Shown here piece after piece: positions 7,537 to 13,790 of a stretch of 64,000 bases of DNA; position 1 is the first letter of the stretch; each line of letters starts with the position of its first letter. The translations under genes and the position numbers were made by a program. Location of the stretch: positions 1-64,000 of the forward strand of contig JALGWI010000005.1 of assembly GCA_025774245.1 (NCBI GenBank), in the 5' to 3' direction. The DNA is from a bacterium (GTDB lineage: Bacteria; Joyebacterota; Joyebacteria; Joyebacterales; Joyebacteraceae). The notes below the pieces were generated by a model, which saw only the letters and a program-made list of their open reading frames with translations, was not told the origin of the DNA and did no database searches.

Positions 7537-9093
7537 ATGAGACCACCGTTCACGAACTGCCAGGTCTACGATTTCAAGGACGAGGGACTGAGGAAACAGA
7601 TGGCCGACGCGATCGCACAGGTCGAGGCGGAGGCGGGAAAGGAATACGACCTCCTGATCGGCGGAGAACGAGTGAAGGGCGACGGCCTCCTGAAGGCGAT
7701 CAACCCCTCTGACAAGGACCAGGTCCTGGGGCTCTTCCAGAAGGGCACCGTCGAGCTCGCGAACAAGGCGGTCGAGGCCGCCGACTACGCGTTCGAGCAG
7801 TGGAGCCGCGTTCCCGCAGAGGCGCGCGCCGAGTACATCTTCCGGGCCGCCGAGGTCATGAAGAAGAGGAGGCTCGAGCTCGGCGCCGTGATGGTCCTCG
7901 AGGAAGGGAAGAACTGGATCGAGGCCGACGCAGACGTCTGCGAGGCGATCGACTTCCTCGAGTTCTACGCGCGCGAGATGCTCCGCTACTCCGAGGTGCA
8001 GCCCCTCACCGAGTGCGCCGGGGAGCAGAACTCCTACTTCTACATCCCGCTCGGCGTCGGGATCGTCATCCCGCCGTGGAACTTCCCTCTCGCGATCCTC
8101 GTGGGCATGACGTCCGCGGCGATCGTGACGGGCAACACGGTCGTCCTCAAGCCCTCCAGCGACTCGCCGCTCATCGGCCACAAGTTCGTCGAGATCATGG
8201 AGGAGGTGAAGCTCCCGCCGGGCGTCCTGAATTACTTCCCGGGGAGCGGTGGCGTCATCGGCAACACACTCGTCGAGCACCCGCGCACGCGCTTCATCTC
8301 GTTCACGGGATCGAAGCCGGTTGGACTCGGCATCGTCGAGGGCGCGGCGAAGGCCTCGCCGGGTCAGATTTGGATCAAGCGCGTCGTCGCCGAGATGGGC
8401 GGCAAGGACGCGATCGTCGTCGACTCCGAGGCCGACGTGGACGCGGCCGCGAAGGGCACGGCCATTGCGTCGTTCGGGTTCCAGGGCCAGAAGTGCTCGG
8501 CCTGCTCGCGCGCGATCGTCGACGCGTCCGTCTACGACCAGTTCCTCGACAAGCTCGTCGCCGAGACCTCGAAGATCACGATCGGCCCGGTCAAGGATCC
8601 CTCGAACTACGTCGGGCCGGTGATCAACCAGAAGGCGATGGACTCGATCCTGAAGTACATCGAGATCGGGCAGAAGGAGGGTGGTCGGCTCCTCGCCGGC
8701 GGCAAGGCGGCAGCGGGCGCCGGGAACGGGTTCTTCGTCGAGCCGACGATCATCGCGGACGTCAAGTCGCGCGACACGATCGGCCAGGAGGAGATCTTCG
8801 GGCCGGTCTGCGCCGTCATCAAGGCGCAGGACTACGACGACGCCATCCGGATTGCGAACGACACCGAGTTCGGCCTGACGGGCGCCGTCTACTCGAAGAA
8901 CCCAGGGAAGCTCGAGAAGGCCCGGCGGGAGTTCCACGTCGGTAACCTCTACCTGAACCGGAAGTGCACCGGGGCCCTGGTCGACGTGCACCCGTTCGGC
9001 GGGTTCAACATGTCGGGAACTGACTCGAAGGCGGGAAGCCGCGACTACCTGGCGCTCTTCATGCAGGGGAAGTCGGTGTCCGAGAAGATCTGA
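7537..9093 (+). CDS. pruA: L-glutamate gamma-semialdehyde (P5C) dehydrogenase
   Basis: Aldehyde dehydrogenase oxidising glutamate-gamma-semialdehyde to glutamate with NAD, the last step of proline and arginine breakdown. It is 518 residues, the length of the monofunctional RocA/PruA enzymes. The oxyanion Asn lies in PPWNFPLAI, the general-base Glu in AEMGGKD (E286) and the nucleophile in GQKCSACSR (C320), positions almost identical to the Thermus enzyme. The start has GGAGGAGA upstream; a longer in-frame reading back to 6205 is not conserved. No proline dehydrogenase (PutA/PutB) gene is adjacent. A PutP-like symporter lies 3 kb away. Semialdehydes of lysine breakdown are a possible alternative substrate. 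Confidence 0.95.
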   Translation: MRPPFTNCQVYDFKDEGLRKQMADAIAQVEAEAGKEYDLLIGGERVKGDGLLKAINPSDKDQVLGLFQKGTVELANKAVEAADYAFEQWSRVPAEARAEYIFRAAEVMKKRRLELGAVMVLEEGKNWIEADADVCEAIDFLEFYAREMLRYSEVQPLTECAGEQNSYFYIPLGVGIVIPPWNFPLAILVGMTSAAIVTGNTVVLKPSSDSPLIGHKFVEIMEEVKLPPGVLNYFPGSGGVIGNTLVEHPRTRFISFTGSKPVGLGIVEGAAKASPGQIWIKRVVAEMGGKDAIVVDSEADVDAAAKGTAIASFGFQGQKCSACSRAIVDASVYDQFLDKLVAETSKITIGPVKDPSNYVGPVINQKAMDSILKYIEIGQKEGGRLLAGGKAAAGAGNGFFVEPTIIADVKSRDTIGQEEIFGPVCAVIKAQDYDDAIRIANDTEFGLTGAVYSKNPGKLEKARREFHVGNLYLNRKCTGALVDVHPFGGFNMSGTDSKAGSRDYLALFMQGKSVSEKI

Positions 9094-9143
9094 TCGGAGC
9101 GGTTCGTCCGCCGGCGTTCGCGCCAGGCGCCGATCCAGCAACG

Positions 9144-9175
9144 GAAACGGGGAAGGCCTCTGCCTTCCCCGTTTC
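9144..9175. terminator. bidirectional terminator hairpin
   Basis: A perfect 14-bp stem (GAAACGGGGAAGGC / GCCTTCCCCGTTTC) with a CTCT loop, ending in TTTC on both strands, between the convergent P5C dehydrogenase and GWxTD genes. Confidence 0.85.
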
Positions 9176-9210
9176 TCATGGTGTGTTGGGCGTCCGTAGC
9201 TCGCCGCCCG

Positions 9211-10860
9211 TCACCGCTCGAGCACCGTGAACGTCGCCCTCTTCGTCGCCACCTTCTCGGAGGCGTGGTCGTGGACGGTGATCGTGAGGTCGTAGTTGTC
9301 CTCGGCCATGTTCTCGAGCGCGAGGGCCATCCAGTACGCCGTGTCCGGCACGTCGCCGTAGGCGACGACGCTCGAGGAGACCGAGTGGCGCCGCTCGGGG
9401 AAGATCTTCGAGGTGATCCGGGAGAACCAGCTCTCGTCCCCGTCGTACCCCCGGCCCGACACCTCCGCCTTGACCGTGAAGCGTGCCCTCCCGGGGTCCC
9501 ACTCCTCGAGCCCGTAGACCTCGAAGTAGATGTACATCTCCTCGTCCTGCCTGAAGGCCCGCATGGGCTGGGGGACGACCATGTTGCCCATTCTGAGGAA
9601 GCGGTTGCCACGTCCCACGCTCGTCGCGAGCTGGATGTCGCTCAGCGCGAACTCGGCCGTGGCGTAGTCCGGCACGACGATCCTGCTGCGCCCGTAGCCC
9701 GTGCGGCCCGTGAGCGTGTCCTCCACGCAGATCCCGACCACGTACTCGCCGGGCTCGGCGTCGAGGCGCCACTCGTCGGTCAGAAGCGTGGCTTCGAGGG
9801 TCGCGTCGCGGTCCTCGCAGGACACGTCCACGGTCCGGGACTCCAGGGTGATGACGTCGAAGCGGTCGGTCATCACGCGGACGGTCTTCCTCAGGGTGGC
9901 GGTCATCGCATCGCCGTCCTCCCGGAACCCCAGGTCGCTCATCGGAATCTGGAAGTTCACGGCGAGGTCGGTCGCGCCGTCGCGTCCCTTGGCCGTCACG
10001 GCCTCGTAGAAGACCATGATCGGCGCGACCGGCGAGAGGTAGCCGTAGCTCACCGGCACGTCCTGGAGCGCCTTCAGCCACCTCTCGACGACCCGCTGGT
10101 TCCTGTACGCCAGGTGCTCCGCCTCGATGTTCCGTGGGACGGGGGGCGGCTGGTGCGGGCCGTAGGCCTCGATCACGTCGCCCGCCGGCTTCGCGACGTT
10201 GGAGGCCCCTGTGGGTCGGCCACGAGCCAGGACGTGCTTGAAGTCCGCCCCGAGGATGTAGGTCCCGTCGATGTTGGGCTCGATGAACTGGATCTGCATG
10301 TCCATGCCGTGGTACGTCCAGAACTCGGCGGCCGGCTGGATCCCCATCGCTCCGTAGGCCGTCATGATATCGCCGGCGACCCTTGTTCTCGAGGAGGGAA
10401 CCCCGAACCGGATCACCACCTCTCCGCGATCGTCCCAGACCGGCCCCTCGTCCATGGAGAAGTTCCAGAGAGCGTACGACACGCGGGTCAGGTGCTCCTC
10501 GAGGAACTCGTTCCTCTCGGTCGCCGCCGTCGGGTCGTTCCTGCGCCAGAACCGCGCGCGGTAGCGGGACCTGCCCGCGTCGCTCAGGCTCGTGTAGGCC
10601 ACGAGCTGCGTGTCGGCGAGAATCGTCTCGAACGAGCGCTCGTAGAACTCGTTGAAGCTGTGGTAGTTCACGAGATCGAAGAGCGTCATGGGTCCGCCGA
10701 GGTAGCCGTGCTCGGCGATGCGCAGCTCAGGACTCGGGGAGTCCGCGAGCGCATCGTAGTCCGGGAGCGCGTCGACGGTCGGGGCGGAGACTGCCGCAGG
10801 CGCGACGAGGAGGATCGCAGCGAGAGCCGCGAAGATGAGAGAGCGTGAGTTGTCGTACAT
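9211..10860 (-). CDS. secreted GWxTD-domain protein
   Basis: 549 residues with a signal peptide (hydrophobic stretch about residues 7-20, cleavage after AVSA). Around residue 105 lies FWRRNDPT...NEFLEEHLTRVSYA, followed by VWDDRGEVVIRFGVPS. This is the layout of the GWxTD domain, with the defining GWxTD degenerate (VWDD). The C-terminal half is rich in beta strands. The domain is typical of Acidobacteria, Gemmatimonadetes and related candidate phyla; its function is not known. The ATG at 10860 was chosen because the signal peptide begins there and AAGGGGC precedes it. It has its own promoter. Confidence 0.85.
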   Translation of the reverse strand: MYDNSRSLIFAALAAILLVAPAAVSAPTVDALPDYDALADSPSPELRIAEHGYLGGPMTLFDLVNYHSFNEFYERSFETILADTQLVAYTSLSDAGRSRYRARFWRRNDPTAATERNEFLEEHLTRVSYALWNFSMDEGPVWDDRGEVVIRFGVPSSRTRVAGDIMTAYGAMGIQPAAEFWTYHGMDMQIQFIEPNIDGTYILGADFKHVLARGRPTGASNVAKPAGDVIEAYGPHQPPPVPRNIEAEHLAYRNQRVVERWLKALQDVPVSYGYLSPVAPIMVFYEAVTAKGRDGATDLAVNFQIPMSDLGFREDGDAMTATLRKTVRVMTDRFDVITLESRTVDVSCEDRDATLEATLLTDEWRLDAEPGEYVVGICVEDTLTGRTGYGRSRIVVPDYATAEFALSDIQLATSVGRGNRFLRMGNMVVPQPMRAFRQDEEMYIYFEVYGLEEWDPGRARFTVKAEVSGRGYDGDESWFSRITSKIFPERRHSVSSSVVAYGDVPDTAYWMALALENMAEDNYDLTITVHDHASEKVATKRATFTVLER

Positions 10861-10906
10861 GTGCGGACGCCCCTTGGCCGGGCGGGGGCGGAGTTTGCTT
10901 AGGACC

Positions 10907-10935
10907 ACCGTACCACGAGAGAGGCGACCCATCAA
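10907..10935 (-). promoter_or_regulatory. sigma70-like promoter of the GWxTD gene
   Basis: On the minus strand TTGATG (10930-10935), 17-base spacer, TACGGT (10907-10912). The -35 sits mostly in the loop of an inverted repeat (10921-10945). Confidence 0.5.
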
Positions 10936-10945
10936 GGGTCGCCTC
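10921..10945. repeat. perfect 10-bp inverted repeat over the -35 element
   Basis: GAGGCGACCC-ATCAA-GGGTCGCCTC. It lies 72 bases beyond the stop of the dehydrogenase gene and over the -35 of the GWxTD gene. It could be a terminator of the upstream operon, an operator, or both. No T-run follows on the minus strand. Confidence 0.6.
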
Positions 10946-11001
10946 CCGTTCGTCCCTGGATGCGCGCGGGCGTTCGGCCGCGAGGGACCGGCCCGCGTTC
11001 C

Positions 11002-11029
11002 CTACATCGTCTCGGGCTACATCGTCTCG
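11002..11029. repeat. tandem duplication at the end of the dehydrogenase gene
   Basis: The 13-mer CTACATCGTCTCG occurs at 11002-11014 and 11017-11029, a 15-base period. The right copy contains the end of the dehydrogenase gene and its TAG; the left copy repeats it just past the stop. Confidence 0.6.
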
Positions 11030-12162
11030 AAGCGCGTCTCGAGCGGCATCCCTCGCGCGAGGATCTCCTCGATCAGCCGGTCGCCGTCGACGGCCAGCTC
11101 CTGGGGGACCGCTCCCGGCGGCGTCTCGCCGCGCGCCGCCATGAGGCACACGATCGACGAGGGGAACGCGGTGCCCCGCATCATCGCCGTGAGACCCGTC
11201 CTCTCGTCGGCGTAGTCGATCATCTCGTAGGTCGCCCGGGCTGGTCTCCCGTCCTTCGTGCCGTCGACCGTGACGCGGACGAGGACGACGTCGTCGGCCG
11301 CGCGCGGGACGGTCCTGTCGACCAGGGTCTCGAGGACGTCGCGCGGGACCACGCGCGTCCCTCCGATCTCGATCGGCTCGCTGTCCATCAGTCCGAGTTC
11401 GAAGATCGCGCGCATGATGCGGCCGTGCCCCGGGTATCGGATCGTCTTGTAGTCGAGCTCGCGGACGATTCCGAGCAGCGTCTTCGGGAGCGTCGAGGTC
11501 CCGCCCGATGTGTTGAACGCCTCGAGGGTGCCGAACGGCTCTGGGAACTCGATCTCCTCGATGTCGACCAGAGGCTCGATGTCGCCCACGAGCCTCCCGC
11601 CTCTGATGGCCACGCACGGCTCGACGTACTCGTTGATGAGGCCCTGAACGGAGAAGACGAGCAGGTAGTCGAGCGGCGGCTTCGGTCTCTGCGGGAGTCC
11701 GCCGACGCGGAGCCTGACGCTCTCGACGGTGTCCATGCGACGGACGCCATGCATGGCGAGGGGCGAGACCACGCCGGGCGCGAGGCCCGTGTCCGGGATG
11801 ATCGAGACGCCCGCCGCCTTCGCCTGTTCGTCCAGCTCGAGCTGGGCGTCGACCACGGTGTTGTTGCCGCCCATGTCGCACCAGTGCACGCCGGCCTCGA
11901 TCGCGAGCTTCGAGAGCTCGAGGTTCACGGCGTAGGTCACGGCGCCGAGGACAGCGTCGGACTCGCGCATGGCCGCGAGCACCGCGTCCCTGTCCCTGAC
12001 GTCGAGCCGGATCGGCCGCGCCACCTCGCACCGCGCGACGCCCGCGGCCTCCTCGGCCTTCCCGGGGTCGATGTCGGCGACCACGACCTCCTCCACGTCG
12101 GGCTGGCGACACATGTCGTACGCGGCCGCGCGGCCCATGAGGCCGCCGCCCAGGACGAGCAT
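11017..12162 (-). CDS. saccharopine dehydrogenase-family protein, possibly lysine 6-dehydrogenase
   Basis: NAD(P)-dependent oxidoreductase of about 381-383 residues. The N-terminal Rossmann fold starts MLVLGGGLMGRAAA; the HWCDMGGNN segment, IPDTGLAPG and a C-terminal saccharopine-type domain follow. This layout and length match L-lysine 6-dehydrogenase as well as saccharopine dehydrogenase, and the substrate cannot be read from sequence. Two ATGs, at 12168 and 12162, lie behind AAGGAGACTGC. 12168 has five-base spacing and 12162 eleven, so 12168 is equally or more likely. The gene follows the symporter by about 20 bases, so the two are almost certainly co-transcribed, pointing to uptake and oxidation of an amino acid. 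Confidence 0.82.
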   Translation of the reverse strand: MLVLGGGLMGRAAAYDMCRQPDVEEVVVADIDPGKAEEAAGVARCEVARPIRLDVRDRDAVLAAMRESDAVLGAVTYAVNLELSKLAIEAGVHWCDMGGNNTVVDAQLELDEQAKAAGVSIIPDTGLAPGVVSPLAMHGVRRMDTVESVRLRVGGLPQRPKPPLDYLLVFSVQGLINEYVEPCVAIRGGRLVGDIEPLVDIEEIEFPEPFGTLEAFNTSGGTSTLPKTLLGIVRELDYKTIRYPGHGRIMRAIFELGLMDSEPIEIGGTRVVPRDVLETLVDRTVPRAADDVVLVRVTVDGTKDGRPARATYEMIDYADERTGLTAMMRGTAFPSSIVCLMAARGETPPGAVPQELAVDGDRLIEEILARGMPLETRFETM

Positions 12163-12186
12163 CCGCATGCAGTCTCCTTCCTTCGA

Positions 12187-13629
12187 TCACTCCTCGAGCT
12201 GGACGTCCCTCGGCGGCTCCGTGAGGAGGCTCACCACGAGCACGGCGATCAAGGCGAGCACGAACGCTGGCACGAGTTCGTAGACGAGTCCCTTCAGGAC
12301 CGGCACGTTTCGCCAGATCACGGCCGTCGCCGATCCGACGACCATGCCCGCGAAGACGCCCCACTTCGTCGTCCTTTTCCACCAGAGGGAGAGGACGATC
12401 GCGGGGCCGAAGGCGGCGCCGAGGCCCGCCCACGCGTAGAGCACGAACCAGTAGACCTTCTCCTCGGCGCGAAGCGCGAGGAGGAACGCTATGACGCCGA
12501 TCAGAACCGTGCCGACGCGGCTGATCGCGACGAGCCGCCTCTGGGAGGCGTTCTTGTTGATGAGCTGATGGTAGATGTCCTCGGAGAGGGCCGACGTCGC
12601 GACCAGGAGCTGCGAGTCCGCCGTCGACATCATCGCCGCGATCGCGGCCGAGATGACGATCCCCGCCACGCCGGCCGGCAGGAACAGCAACGCGACCTGA
12701 GGCATCACGTGCTCCGCGTCGGCGAGGCCGTCGGCGCCGAAGTGCGCGAGGCCGACGATGCCCACGAGCACCGCGCCCCAGAACGCGATGATGACCCACG
12801 TCATCGCGATCACGGTTCCCTTCCTCAGGTCCTCGGGGCGGCGGATGGCCATGAACCGCGTGAGGAGGTGCGGTTGGCCCACGTACCCAAGGCCGATCCC
12901 GCAGCTCCCGACGATGAGACCGAGGATGAGCGATCTTCCCGTCTGTCCCCCGGTCACCGACAAGAGGTTGGGGTCGATCGCCCCGATTCTCTCGGCGATG
13001 CCCGCCGCTCCGCCGAGCTCGATCCACCCCGCGACCGGCAGGAGGATCATCGCGCCCGCCATGAGGATGCCCTGCACGAGGTCGGTCCAGGCGACCGCGA
13101 AGAACCCTCCCATGATCGTGTAGAAGAGGATGATCACGGCGCCGATGATCATGCCGTGGATCGGCATGATCCCGAAGGTCGTGTGCAGCACCTTGCCGGC
13201 GGCGAGGAACTGGGCGGCCACGTAGAACGTGAAGAAGAAGACGATGACCGCCATCGAGATGATCCTGAGGAGGTGCGAGGCGTCCTTGTACCTCGCCTCG
13301 AAGTAGTCGGGGAGCGTCAACGCGCCGAGCTTCTCGGTCTGCACGCGGAGCCGCTTGGCGACGAGCGTCCACGAGGCGAGGATGCCGGCCGCGCACCCGA
13401 TGGCCGACCAGATCGCGGAGAACCCCGACGCGAGGGCGAGGCCGGGGAGCCCGATGAGAAGCCACGCGCTCTCACCGCTCGCTCTCTCGCTGAAGGCCAC
13501 GACCCACGCCCCGAGCCTCCTGCCCGCGAGCAGGAAGTCCGAGAGCGTCTTCGTGTACCGGAACGTCCAGAGGCCGACCACGACGACGACCAGGAGGTAA
13601 CCGATAAACCCCAGAAGGATCGGATCCAT
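12187..13629 (-). CDS. sodium:solute symporter (PutP-like)
   Basis: Inner-membrane secondary transporter of the SSS family, 480 residues with about 13 hydrophobic helices. The segment FSERASGESAWLLIGLPG near residues 47-64 corresponds to the sodium-site region of PutP (GASDMSGWLLMGLPG), and YFEARYKD follows helix 3. Proline or a related amino acid is the best guess for the substrate. GAGGAG precedes the ATG and overlaps the end of a 31-residue membrane ORF, which stops four bases before this start. The two are therefore probably translationally coupled. A saccharopine/lysine dehydrogenase-like gene follows. Confidence 0.93.
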   Translation of the reverse strand: MDPILLGFIGYLLVVVVVGLWTFRYTKTLSDFLLAGRRLGAWVVAFSERASGESAWLLIGLPGLALASGFSAIWSAIGCAAGILASWTLVAKRLRVQTEKLGALTLPDYFEARYKDASHLLRIISMAVIVFFFTFYVAAQFLAAGKVLHTTFGIMPIHGMIIGAVIILFYTIMGGFFAVAWTDLVQGILMAGAMILLPVAGWIELGGAAGIAERIGAIDPNLLSVTGGQTGRSLILGLIVGSCGIGLGYVGQPHLLTRFMAIRRPEDLRKGTVIAMTWVIIAFWGAVLVGIVGLAHFGADGLADAEHVMPQVALLFLPAGVAGIVISAAIAAMMSTADSQLLVATSALSEDIYHQLINKNASQRRLVAISRVGTVLIGVIAFLLALRAEEKVYWFVLYAWAGLGAAFGPAIVLSLWWKRTTKWGVFAGMVVGSATAVIWRNVPVLKGLVYELVPAFVLALIAVLVVSLLTEPPRDVQLEE

Positions 13630-13633
13630 CGAG

Positions 13634-13729
13634 TCAGCTCCTCTCTCTGGTCTTGTAGAAGAAGATCAGCGTGAGGACGATCAGCACTACGGGAGGGACC
13701 ACGACCCAGAAGACGGTGGAGGCCGGCAT
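13634..13729 (-). CDS. 31-residue single-helix membrane protein, candidate symporter small subunit
   Basis: Short ORF beginning MPASTVFWVVVPPVV, then a hydrophobic stretch to FFYKTRERS. It is one transmembrane helix with a positive C-terminal tail, so the tail is probably cytoplasmic. The ribosome site GAGAGGAG lies five bases before the ATG, one of the best in the window. The TGA is four bases before the symporter ATG. Small accessory proteins encoded directly before SSS-family symporters are known in other bacteria, and this ORF fits that pattern. No homology search was possible. Confidence 0.72.
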   Translation of the reverse strand: MPASTVFWVVVPPVVLIVLTLIFFYKTRERS

Positions 13730-13790
13730 GGATCACTCCTCTCCGGCGGCCGTTCCGGAGGCCGGGGAGAGGCTGATCCGGTCGACGCGC

